Assembly: GCA_020161755.1 (NCBI GenBank) | Contig: JAIUOS010000011.1 | Span: 51,287-115,286, forward strand | Reading direction: 5' to 3' | DNA length: 64,000 nucleotides | Source: Actinomycetota bacterium | Lineage (GTDB): Bacteria; Actinomycetota; Actinomycetes; Propionibacteriales; Propionibacteriaceae | In this document: positions 11,787 to 19,318 of the stretch, in pieces | Numbering within the stretch: position 1 is the first letter of the stretch | How the letters are laid out: every line of letters starts with the position of its first letter | Made by a program: the position numbers and the translations under genes | The notes under the pieces: model-generated | What the model saw: only the letters and a program-made list of their open reading frames with translations | The model's database searches: none | What the model was told of the DNA's origin: nothing

Positions 11787-13113
11787 CACCGCTCCGATCG
11801 CGGCCGGATTCCACCACCGAGACCGCCCGGTCGAGGGCGGCGAGGGCGGTCTGGATGACCTCGCTGGTGACGGTCAGCGCCGGACGGACGCGCAGCGAAC
11901 GGTCGCCACAGCCCAGCATGATGACCTGCTCGTGTTCGAGCAGCACGTTCAGGACGCGGTCGCGGACGTCGCGGTCGGGCATGGTCAGGGCGCACATCAG
12001 GCCCAGCCCGCGCGGGTTGGTCAGTGTCGGGTGCTTGGCGGCCAGTTCCTTGAGCCCGGCCAGCAGTTCGGCGCCGCGCTCCTGGGCGGCCTCGAACAGG
12101 TGGTCGGCTTCGATGATCTCCAGGATCCGGCGCGCGCGCACCATGTCGGTGAGGTTGCCGCCCCACGTCGAGTTGATCCGCGACGGCACGTGGAACACGT
12201 TGTCGGGCACCTCGTCGACGCGTCCGCCGGCCATCACGCCGCAGACCTGGAGCTTCTTGCCGAACGCCACCACGTCGGGCGTGATGCCCTTCCACTGGTA
12301 CGCCCACGGCTTGCCGGTGAGCCCGCCGCCGGTCTGCACCTCGTCGAGCACGAACAGCGCGTCGTTGCGGTGGCACAGCTCCTTCATGGCCGCGAAGAAC
12401 TCCGGACGGAAGTGGTGGTCGCCGCCCTCGCCCTGCACCGACTCCATGATGAAGCAGGCGATGTCGTGCGGGTTCGCGGCGAACGCCTCCTCGGCCTGCG
12501 CCAGCGCGCGCGCCTCGTAGGCCGGGACGTCCCGCTCGTCCGCGATGAACGGGGACGTGATCCGCGGCCAGTCGAACTTGGGGAACCGGGCGACCTTGTT
12601 GGGGTCGGTGTTGGTGAGCGACATGGTGTAGCCGCTGCGTCCGTGGAAGGCGCCGGTGAGGTGCATCACCTGGGTGCCGAGTTCGGGGGAGATGCCGTGT
12701 GCCTCGTTCCAGCGGCTCTTCCAGTCGAACGCCACCTTCAGGGCGTTCTCGACGGCGAGCGACCCGCCCTCGATGAAGAACAGGTGCGGCAGGGCGGGGT
12801 CGCCCATCACGCGGGAGAAGGTCTCGACGAAGCGGGCCAGGGCGACGGTGTAGACGTCGGAGTTGCTGGGCTTGTTGAGCGCAGCCTCCAGCAGGTCGGC
12901 GCGGAAGTCGGGGTCGTCGGTGATCCCGGGGTGGTTCATCCCGAGCGCCGAGGACGCGAAGAAGGTGAACATGTCGAGGTAGCGGTCGCCGGTCGCCTGG
13001 TCGATCAACCAGGATCCCTTGGAGGCGGTCAGGTCGAGGACGAGGGGTAACCCGTCGACGAGCATGTGCCGCGAGAGGAGTCGGTGGACTCCTGATGCAG
13101 TGGTATCAGCCAT
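11770..13113 (-). CDS. lat: L-lysine 6-transaminase
   Basis: 447 aa, class III PLP aminotransferase. Family-specific text includes LSRHMLVDGLPLVLDL near residue 15, HLTGAFHGRSGYTMSLTNT near 155 and the PLP lysine in VAFGKKLQVCGVMAGGRVD near 286. It transfers the epsilon amino group of lysine to 2-oxoglutarate, giving 2-aminoadipate 6-semialdehyde. First gene of the lysine catabolic operon. A TATGCT box ends 6 nt before the ATG, so the message is probably leaderless. Related enzymes also feed beta-lactam or persistence pathways, but the neighbouring dehydrogenase and HglS point to catabolism here. Confidence 0.93.
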   Translation of the reverse strand: MADTTASGVHRLLSRHMLVDGLPLVLDLTASKGSWLIDQATGDRYLDMFTFFASSALGMNHPGITDDPDFRADLLEAALNKPSNSDVYTVALARFVETFSRVMGDPALPHLFFIEGGSLAVENALKVAFDWKSRWNEAHGISPELGTQVMHLTGAFHGRSGYTMSLTNTDPNKVARFPKFDWPRITSPFIADERDVPAYEARALAQAEEAFAANPHDIACFIMESVQGEGGDHHFRPEFFAAMKELCHRNDALFVLDEVQTGGGLTGKPWAYQWKGITPDVVAFGKKLQVCGVMAGGRVDEVPDNVFHVPSRINSTWGGNLTDMVRARRILEIIEADHLFEAAQERGAELLAGLKELAAKHPTLTNPRGLGLMCALTMPDRDVRDRVLNVLLEHEQVIMLGCGDRSLRVRPALTVTSEVIQTALAALDRAVSVVESGRDRSGDVQYA

Positions 13114-13119
13114 CTTCGG

Positions 13120-13125
13120 AGCATA
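13120..13125 (-). promoter_or_regulatory. -10 box of the lysine catabolic operon
   Basis: TATGCT on the minus strand, 6 nt before the ATG of the transaminase gene and with no ribosome-binding site in between. This matches the spacing seen at many other starts in the window and implies a leaderless transcript. No convincing -35 hexamer was found. Confidence 0.45.
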
Positions 13126-13182
13126 GGGGCCCCGATGGCGGCTCCGTAACCCCCGGCGAACCTCGCCTCCCGCCCGCCCGGC

Positions 13183-14883
13183 TCAGGCGGGGAGCGACAG
13201 CCAAACGGCAGTGTCGGGCGGTACCACGTCCCCGGCCAGCGGGCCGGACGCGACCAGCACCTCGGCGCCCGAGGGGAGGGTGACGGCGTCGCCGGAGAGG
13301 TTGGCCAGGAAGCCGAAACCGGGCTCGCGGGTGAAGTACAGGACGGTGCCCGGGTAGGTGTCGCCCCACGCCAGCGTGCCGTCGCCGAGCGCGGGGTGCG
13401 TGGCCCGGATGGCCAACGCGCGCCGGTACAGCGACAGGGTGGAGTCGGGCTCGCCGTCCTGCGCGGCGGCGCTGAGTCCGGCCCACTCCGGCGGCTGCGG
13501 CAGCCAGGGGGCGGCGTCCGCCCCGAAGCCGTACGGCTGCTCGGTGCCCGACCAGGGCAGCGGCACCCGGCAGCCGTCCCGGCCGCGGACGCGTCCGCCG
13601 GTGCGGAAGAAGGCGGGGTCGTCCAGCACCGCGTCCGGCAGGTCCTCGACCTCGGGCAGCCCGAGTTCCTCGCCCTGGTAGATGTAGGCCGTCCCGGGGA
13701 GCGCGAACTCGAGCAGGGCGGCGGCGCGCGCCCGGCGCCGTCCGAGCGCGTTGTCGGTGGGCTGGACGAAGAAGTACTCGGCGAAGCGGTGCTGCCACTC
13801 GGGGGTGACGCCGTCGAGCGTGAACGGCTTGCCGGTCTCGGGCTTGCCGTAGCGGGTGACCACCCGGGTGGAGTCGTGGTTGCCGAGCACCCAGGTGGTG
13901 GGTGCGCCGACGGCGGCGTGGGCGATCAGGTTGCGGTCGATCATCGCCCGCAGCGAGCCGGCCTCCCACTCGCACCACAGCATGTCGAAGTTGAAGGTGG
14001 TGTGCATGCGGCCGGGGTCGACGAACCGCATCAGGGCCGACAGCGGCTTGGTGTTGGCCTCGCAGACGAAGATGCGCTCCCCCAGGTGGCGGTCGGCGTA
14101 GCCGTCGGCGATGGCGCGCCAGTGCCGCTGGATGGTGTCGAGTTCGGGCTGGTTCCACCACGGGTGGCCCGGGTAGAAGGTGGCGATCCCGAGGCCGGTG
14201 GCCGGGTCGATGGGGGTGTCGTGGTAGCCGGGCTGCTTGGCCAGGCCGTCGGCCACGTCCACCCGGAGTCCGTCGACGCCACGGTCGAACCAGAACCGGA
14301 TGACGTCGTCGAACAGGGCGACGACGGCGGGGTTCGCCCAGTCCCAGTCGGGTTGTTCGGGCGCGAACATGTGCAGGTACCACTGCTCTGGTCCGTCGGG
14401 GCCGATGACGCGTTCCCACGCGGGGCCGCCGAAGAGCGAGCCCCAGTTGTTGGGCGGCTCGTCACCGTCCGGGCCGCGCCCGTCCCGGAAGTGGAACATC
14501 GCGCGCTCGGGTGATCCGGGGGCGGACGCGAGGGCCGCGCGGAAAGCGGGGTGCGCGTCCGAGGAGTGGTTGGGGACGAGGTCGATCAGCACCCGGATGC
14601 CGCGCGCGTGCGCTTCGGCGACGAAGGCGTCCGCCTCGGCGAGGGTGCCGAAGCGGGAGTCGATGTCGCAGTAGTCGGCCACGTCGTAGCCCCCGTCCGC
14701 CATCGGGGAGGGGTACCACGGGCTCACCCACACCGCGGTCACGCCGAGGTCCTGGAGGTAGTCCAGGCGCGAGATCATGCCCTCCACGTCGCCGGTGCCG
14801 TCGTTGTTGGCGTCGGCGAAGGAGCGGGGGTAGATCTGGTAGACCACCGCGTCGCGCCACCAGTTCGGGTCAGTGCTCGTCAC
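13183..14883 (-). CDS. GH13 alpha-glucosidase
   Basis: 566 aa. Starts WWRDAVVYQIYPRSFADANN, the usual opening of oligo-1,6-glucosidase/alpha-glucosidase enzymes. GH13 regions: DLVPNHSSDAHP (region I), GLRVDVADG with the nucleophile Asp near 207, FVCEANT with the acid-base Glu near 275, and LGNHDST near 335. No signal peptide, so it is cytoplasmic and probably hydrolyses imported short alpha-glucans or maltose-like sugars. A TAGGGT box lies 8 nt before the GTG start. The LacI gene next to it, in the same orientation, is the probable regulator; a pair of 31-bp palindromes lies between them. Confidence 0.92.
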   Translation of the reverse strand: MTSTDPNWWRDAVVYQIYPRSFADANNDGTGDVEGMISRLDYLQDLGVTAVWVSPWYPSPMADGGYDVADYCDIDSRFGTLAEADAFVAEAHARGIRVLIDLVPNHSSDAHPAFRAALASAPGSPERAMFHFRDGRGPDGDEPPNNWGSLFGGPAWERVIGPDGPEQWYLHMFAPEQPDWDWANPAVVALFDDVIRFWFDRGVDGLRVDVADGLAKQPGYHDTPIDPATGLGIATFYPGHPWWNQPELDTIQRHWRAIADGYADRHLGERIFVCEANTKPLSALMRFVDPGRMHTTFNFDMLWCEWEAGSLRAMIDRNLIAHAAVGAPTTWVLGNHDSTRVVTRYGKPETGKPFTLDGVTPEWQHRFAEYFFVQPTDNALGRRRARAAALLEFALPGTAYIYQGEELGLPEVEDLPDAVLDDPAFFRTGGRVRGRDGCRVPLPWSGTEQPYGFGADAAPWLPQPPEWAGLSAAAQDGEPDSTLSLYRRALAIRATHPALGDGTLAWGDTYPGTVLYFTREPGFGFLANLSGDAVTLPSGAEVLVASGPLAGDVVPPDTAVWLSLPA

Positions 14884-14936
14884 GTCACGAAACCCTAGCC
14901 GTCGCCCTCGGCCCGGGCGCGGGACCGCCCCGAAGT

Positions 14937-14967
14937 GAAACGAAAGGGGACAGTCCCCTTTCGTTTC
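14937..14967. repeat. 31-bp perfect palindrome, GGGGAC family copy 1
   Basis: Arms of 15 bp, GAAACGAAAGGGGAC and its complement, around a single central base. The identical 31-bp sequence recurs at 51561-51591. It lies just upstream of the alpha-glucosidase gene. Confidence 0.9.
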
Positions 14968-14986
14968 GGTCAGCCGGGCGGGAGGT

Positions 14987-15017
14987 GGACCAAAAGGGGA
15001 CTGTCCCCTTTTGGTCC
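14987..15017. repeat. 31-bp perfect palindrome, GGGGAC family copy 2
   Basis: Arms GGACCAAAAGGGGAC and its complement around one central base. Same length and same GGGGAC core as copy 1, but with different outer arms. It is 19 bp from copy 1 and ends 8 bp before the LacI stop codon, so it may also act as a terminator for the LacI gene. Confidence 0.9.
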
Positions 15018-15025
15018 GCTGGCGG

Positions 15026-16024
15026 TCAGCGGGCGAAGTCGGACGAGGCGCGCACGATCAGCTCGGGCTCGAACAGGTCGTGCGGCTGGTCGGTGAGCAG
15101 CAGGTCGGCCGCCGCCCAGCCCAGCTGTCGCATCGGCTGGCGCACCGAGCTCAGCGGGGTCATCAGTTCGGCGGCGAAGTACAGGTCGTCGTAGCCGACG
15201 ACCGCCATGTCGGACGGGATGGAGAGCCCGCGGACGCGCAACTCGCGCATCGCGCCCAGCGCGACGATGTCGTTCATGGCGAAGATCGCGGTCGGCCTGG
15301 GGCCGGGGCCGTCGAGCGCCTCGATCAGGCCGCGCTGGCCCTCGTTGGCGCTCAGGCTGGGCAGGTTGGTGACCTGGAGCACGTCGCCGGCGTCCAGCCC
15401 GGCGGCCTGGATCGCCTCGATCGCGCCGCGCAGGCGGTGCCGGGTCTGCTGCAGGTCGGACGGCCCGGCCAGGTACAGGATGCGACGGTGGCCCTGCGCG
15501 AGCAGGTGGGTGATGGCCTGGCGTCCGCCGGAGATGTGGTCGACGCCGACGGACGGGTGCTGGGTGTTGCGGCTGGAGTCCATCAGCACCGACGGGATGC
15601 CGAGTCGCCGCAGGTCGCCCAGGCGGGGAGCAGTGGAACTCATCGGCGTCACCAGCACACCGCGGACGCCCTGCTCGGCGAACAGCTTCAGGAACCGCTC
15701 CTCCCGCACCGGGTCGTCGTCGGAGGAGCACAGGATCAGGGTGTGGTCGACCGTGGCGAGCCGGTCCTCGATGCCGCGGGCGAGCTCGGTGTAGAACGGG
15801 TTGCCGACGTCCATCACGATCACGCCGACGGTGTGGGAGACGCCGGCCCGCAGCTGGCGTGCCGAGGCGTTGCGGTGGAAGTTGAGCTCGGCCATCGCCT
15901 GCTCGACCTTCTCCCGCGTCCGCTCGGTGACCGCGTCCGGGCGGTTCAGCACGTTGGAGACGGTGCCCACCGAGACACCGGCGCGCAGGGCGACGTCCTT
16001 CACGCTGGCGCGTCCCGCGGTCAT
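15026..16024 (-). CDS. LacI-family transcriptional regulator
   Basis: 332 aa from the ATG at 16024, which follows AGGAAGGGA; longer in-frame starts lack this signal. N-terminal HTH: SVKDVALRAGVSVGTVSNVL with the hinge helix NASARQLRAG near residue 55, then a periplasmic-binding-like effector domain. A 16-bp perfect palindrome with central CG lies 72 bp upstream (16096-16111), the expected form of a LacI operator, so it is probably autoregulated. The alpha-glucosidase downstream on the same strand is the probable target; the effector would then be an alpha-glucoside, but this is inference. Confidence 0.92.
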   Translation of the reverse strand: MTAGRASVKDVALRAGVSVGTVSNVLNRPDAVTERTREKVEQAMAELNFHRNASARQLRAGVSHTVGVIVMDVGNPFYTELARGIEDRLATVDHTLILCSSDDDPVREERFLKLFAEQGVRGVLVTPMSSTAPRLGDLRRLGIPSVLMDSSRNTQHPSVGVDHISGGRQAITHLLAQGHRRILYLAGPSDLQQTRHRLRGAIEAIQAAGLDAGDVLQVTNLPSLSANEGQRGLIEALDGPGPRPTAIFAMNDIVALGAMRELRVRGLSIPSDMAVVGYDDLYFAAELMTPLSSVRQPMRQLGWAAADLLLTDQPHDLFEPELIVRASSDFAR

Positions 16025-16095
16025 GGGCGTCCCTTCCTGAGGTCCAACGAGCATACCGACGGGCCTCGCCGCTCAGCGAGCGACCCGCACGGAAT

Positions 16096-16111
16096 CATGA
16101 ATCGATTCATG
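16096..16111. promoter_or_regulatory. Candidate LacI-family operator
   Basis: CATGAATCGATTCATG is a perfect 16-bp palindrome with the central CG step typical of LacI/GalR operators. It lies 72 bp before the LacI start and no other copy was noticed in the window. Confidence 0.65.
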
Positions 16112-16120
16112 GTACGCCCT

Positions 16121-16180
16121 CCGCCGAGTTGTCAGAACCACGGAGCGCTATAGCCCACCCTGGTTCTGACAACTCGGCGG
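16121..16180. repeat. TTGTCAGAAC stem-loop repeat, copy 1
   Basis: A perfect 20-bp stem, CCGCCGAGTTGTCAGAACCA, with its complement at 16161-16180. The 20-nt loop contains GCTATAGC. It lies 7 bp beyond the pyrC stop codon and could terminate the pyr operon. Same family as 39901-39954 and 62826-62888. Confidence 0.92.
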
Positions 16181-16187
16181 GGAGGAC

Positions 16188-17471
16188 TCAGCGGCGGTGG
16201 GTGATTCGGCCGCGCCAGAAGGTGGCCACCACCGGGTCGGGCAGGTCGCGGCCGTGGTAGGGGTTGTTGCGGGCCCGGGACGCGGACGCCGCGGCGTCCA
16301 CCACCGCGCGGGCGGACGGGTCGACCAGCACCAGGTTCGCCGGCTCCCCGGTCAGCAGCGGACGCCCCTGGCCGGCCACGCCGCCGATCCTCGCCGGCGC
16401 GGACGACATCCGCTCCACCAGCGTCGCCCAGTCCATCCGTCCGCTGTTCACCATCACCTCGACCACCACGCCCAGCGCCTGCTCCAGCCCGAGCATGCCG
16501 GGCAGCGCGACGTCGAACGGGTGGTCCTTGTCCTGGCGGGCGTGTGGCGCGTGGTCGGTGCCGACCGCGTCGATCGTGCCGTCGGCCAGCGCCTCCCGCA
16601 CCGCCTCCAGGTGTTCGGACGTGCGCAGCGGCGGGTTCACCTTGAACGTGGTGTCGTAGCCGGCGACCAGCGGGGTGTCCAGCAGCAGGTGGTGCGGGGT
16701 GACCTCGGCGGTCACCTTGATGCCGCGCTTCTTCGCCCACCGGATCACGTCCACGCTCTCGGCCGTCGACACGTGGCAGACGTGGACGCGGGAGTCGGTC
16801 AGCTCGGCGAGCTGCACGTCGCGGGCCACGACGACGCTCTCGGCCTGCGACGGCCAGCCGGGCAGCCCCAGCAGCCCCGACCACTCCGACTCGTGGCAGC
16901 ACGCGCCCGGGCCGGCCAGCCGCGGGTCCTGCGAGTGCTGCGCGATCACGCCGTCGAACGCCTTCACGTAACTCAGCGCCCGACGCATCAGCAGCGGGTC
17001 GTTCACGCAGCGCCCGTCGTCGGAGAACACCCGGACGCCCGCGCCGGAGGCGGCCATCAGCCCGAGCTCGGCCAGCTCCTCGCCGGCCAGCCGCTTGGTG
17101 ACCGCGCCCACCACCCGCACCTCGCAGTGGCCGGTGCGCTCACCGAGCCCGGCCACGTACTCCGCGGCCTCGGCGGTGTCGGTGACCGGGTCGGTGTTCG
17201 CCATCGCGTGTACGCAGGTGAACCCGCCGCGGGCGGCCGCCGCGGTGCCGGAGTCGACGGTCTCGGCGTCCTCGCGTCCGGGCTCGCGCAGGTGGGTGTG
17301 CAGGTCGACCAGACCGGGCAGCGCGAGCAAGCCGTCGGCGTCGAACCGCTCGACACCCTCGGGGGCCGACGTCGGGTCGGCCAGCACCCCGTCCGCCAGG
17401 TAGAGGTCGGCCCGGCCACCGTCGGCCAGCGTCGCGCCGGCGATCAGCAGGTGGGTGGAGTTGGCGGTCAC
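16188..17471 (-). CDS. pyrC: Dihydroorotase
   Basis: 427 aa, third step of UMP synthesis (carbamoyl-aspartate to dihydroorotate). Amidohydrolase motifs: metal-binding [13 protein letters not shown] near residue 56, [16 protein letters not shown] near 230, and [18 protein letters not shown] near 303. The GTG start overlaps the pyrB stop (GTGA), so translation is coupled. Last gene of the visible pyrR-pyrB-pyrC operon: a TTGTCAGAAC stem-loop follows directly, and carA/carB/pyrD/pyrF are not next to it. Confidence 0.95.
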   Translation of the reverse strand: MTANSTHLLIAGATLADGGRADLYLADGVLADPTSAPEGVERFDADGLLALPGLVDLHTHLREPGREDAETVDSGTAAAARGGFTCVHAMANTDPVTDTAEAAEYVAGLGERTGHCEVRVVGAVTKRLAGEELAELGLMAASGAGVRVFSDDGRCVNDPLLMRRALSYVKAFDGVIAQHSQDPRLAGPGACCHESEWSGLLGLPGWPSQAESVVVARDVQLAELTDSRVHVCHVSTAESVDVIRWAKKRGIKVTAEVTPHHLLLDTPLVAGYDTTFKVNPPLRTSEHLEAVREALADGTIDAVGTDHAPHARQDKDHPFDVALPGMLGLEQALGVVVEVMVNSGRMDWATLVERMSSAPARIGGVAGQGRPLLTGEPANLVLVDPSARAVVDAAASASRARNNPYHGRDLPDPVVATFWRGRITHRR

Positions 17472-18409
17472 TTCATCGCCCCTTCGTCGGAACCGAGCAG
17501 GTGGTACAGGACGCTCATGCGGATCGCGACGCCGGCCGCGACCTGCTCGAGCACGAGGGAGTTGGCGGCGTCGGCGGCCGCGCTGGAGATCTCCACGCCA
17601 CGGTTCATCGGCCCCGGGTGGCAGATGCCGGCGCCGGGCTTGAGCGCGGCGAGCCGTTCCTCGGTGAGGCCGTAACGCTCGGTGTACTCGCGTTCGGTCG
17701 GGAAGAAGCCGCCGGCCATCCGCTCCCGCTGCACCCGCAGCATCATCACGATGTCGCAGCTGTCGAGCACGGCGTCGAAGTCGCTGGTCACCTCGCAGCC
17801 CCAGCTGTCGATGCCGGTGGGCAGCAGCGTCGGCGGGGCAACCAGCACCACCTCACCGCCCAGCGTCCGCTGGAGCAGGACGTTGCTGCGCACCACCCGG
17901 GAGTGCAGCAGGTCGCCGACGATCGCGATCCGCTTGCCGGCGAACTCGCCGGGATCGCCGAGTGTCCGGAAGTGCTGGCGCATCGAGTAGGCGTCGAGCA
18001 GGGCCTGGGTGGGGTGTTCGTGCTGCCCGTCGCCGGCGTTGACCACCTGCGCCTTCACCCAGCCGGCCGCCTGGGCGGCGGCGCCGGAGGAGGAGTGCCG
18101 GATCACGAACGCGTCCACGCCCATCGCGTCGAGGGTCAGCATGGTGTCGCGAAGCGACTCGCCCTTGCTGACCGAGGAGCCCTTCGCCGACACGTTGATG
18201 GTGTCGGCCGACAGCCACTTGCCGGCGATCTCGAACGAGGTGCGGGTGCGCGTGGAGTCCTCGAAGAAGATGTTCACGATGGTGCGTCCGCGCAGGGCCG
18301 GCAGCTTCTTCACCGGGCGCGACTGCACCTGCTGCATCTCCTCGGCCAGGTCGAGGATGCTCGTGGCCTGCGCCAGGTCGAGGTCGGCGGCGCTGAGCAG
18401 GTGCCTCAT
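17468..18409 (-). CDS. pyrB: Aspartate carbamoyltransferase catalytic subunit
   Basis: 313 aa, full length for the family. Carbamoyl-phosphate motif [13 protein letters not shown] near residue 50, [14 protein letters not shown] near 78, [16 protein letters not shown] near 130 (aspartate carbamoyltransferase pattern HPTQ), and [11 protein letters not shown] near 263. It condenses carbamoyl phosphate with aspartate. Start ATG overlaps the pyrR stop by 4 bp (ATGA) and its own stop overlaps pyrC. No pyrI regulatory subunit is seen, as usual in actinobacteria. Confidence 0.96.
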   Translation of the reverse strand: MRHLLSAADLDLAQATSILDLAEEMQQVQSRPVKKLPALRGRTIVNIFFEDSTRTRTSFEIAGKWLSADTINVSAKGSSVSKGESLRDTMLTLDAMGVDAFVIRHSSSGAAAQAAGWVKAQVVNAGDGQHEHPTQALLDAYSMRQHFRTLGDPGEFAGKRIAIVGDLLHSRVVRSNVLLQRTLGGEVVLVAPPTLLPTGIDSWGCEVTSDFDAVLDSCDIVMMLRVQRERMAGGFFPTEREYTERYGLTEERLAALKPGAGICHPGPMNRGVEISSAAADAANSLVLEQVAAGVAIRMSVLYHLLGSDEGAMK

Positions 18410-18978
18410 CGGTTGCCTCCCCGGGAGATGGTGACGGCGTCGCGGCCGTCGAGTTCGTTCAGCAGCACCTGGACGCGTTCGTCGCCGGCCGCCTGGATGG
18501 TGCGTCCGACGTGATCGGCGGCGATCGGCAGCTCGCGGTGTCCCCGGTCGACGAGGACGGCCAGCCGGACGGCCCGCGGCCGGCCCAGGTCGCGCAGCGC
18601 GTCGATGGCCGCGCCGATCGTCCGTCCGGAGTACAGGACGTCGTCGACCAGCACCACCACCGCGTCGTCGATCCGTCCGGGGATCGCGGTGCGGGCGGGG
18701 TTGCGGGTCGGATTGTTGCGCAGGTCGTCGCGGTACATGGTGATGTCCAGCTCGCCGACCCGCACCGGGCGTCCCTCGATGCCGGCGATCAGCTCGCCGA
18801 GCCGGCGGGCCAAGAACACGCCCCGGGTCGGGATACCCAGCAGCACCAGGTCCTGCGAGCCCCGGTTGGCTTCGAGGATCTCGTGCGCGATGCGGCTGAG
18901 GGATCGGGAGAGTTCCGCCTCCTCCGCGACGTAGCGGGGAGAATCGGGGATCGGGGTGTCGGGTGCTGGGTCGGCCAC
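18406..18978 (-). CDS. pyrR: Bifunctional pyr operon regulator / uracil phosphoribosyltransferase
   Basis: 190 aa from GTG 18978, chosen because GAGGAG lies 9 nt before it; longer frames extend into the upstream leader. PRPP-binding signature [14 protein letters not shown] near residue 103 and [12 protein letters not shown] near 47. PyrR binds pyr mRNA when UMP is high and attenuates transcription or translation, and has UPRTase activity. First gene of pyrR-pyrB-pyrC. A target RNA site would lie in the leader before 18979, but no clear PyrR consensus was recognised. Confidence 0.92.
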   Translation of the reverse strand: MADPAPDTPIPDSPRYVAEEAELSRSLSRIAHEILEANRGSQDLVLLGIPTRGVFLARRLGELIAGIEGRPVRVGELDITMYRDDLRNNPTRNPARTAIPGRIDDAVVVLVDDVLYSGRTIGAAIDALRDLGRPRAVRLAVLVDRGHRELPIAADHVGRTIQAAGDERVQVLLNELDGRDAVTISRGGNR

Positions 18979-19147
18979 GCAAGCGCTCCTCGGTGCTCTC
19001 GAGCCGGGGAGGTCGAGGGAAGACCGTCCGGCTCTCGAACCGCCAATGTACGGGATCGGACGCGTCGCCGCCGTCGCGGCCCACATCGGGAGAGCGCCCG
19101 CGGCCAGGGGGCTTCATGGACGCGGGCGCGTCGGCTAGGTTGTGCGC

Positions 19148-19318
19148 ATGCTTCCCGCACTCCTCCCGCTGGAGACACTGCCCAGCTGGCCCGCCGTGCA
19201 GGACCCGACGGTGATGCAGATGCTCGTGCTGACCGTGTTCATCCCGTTCGGGATCGCCGCGGTGTTCGCCCTGCTGATCCTCGGCCCCGCCTGGAACGCG
19301 CGCAGCAAGGGCGAGTGA
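19148..19318 (+). CDS. Small single-pass membrane protein, unknown
   Basis: 56 aa. Residues 24-46 form a hydrophobic helix ([20 protein letters not shown]), followed by a short basic tail, so an N-out/C-in single-span protein is probable. The frame is supported by a TAGGTT -10 box that ends 6 nt before the ATG (leaderless spacing) and by its stop codon lying exactly beside the convergent pepN stop. No family recognised. Confidence 0.65.
   Translation: MLPALLPLETLPSWPAVQDPTVMQMLVLTVFIPFGIAAVFALLILGPAWNARSKGE

Noticed and set aside
18979..19140. PyrR-binding attenuator in the pyrR leader
   Set aside because: The region contains short inverted repeats and a TTCGAGAGCCGG stretch, but not the recognisable PyrR RNA consensus with an antiterminator/terminator pair.
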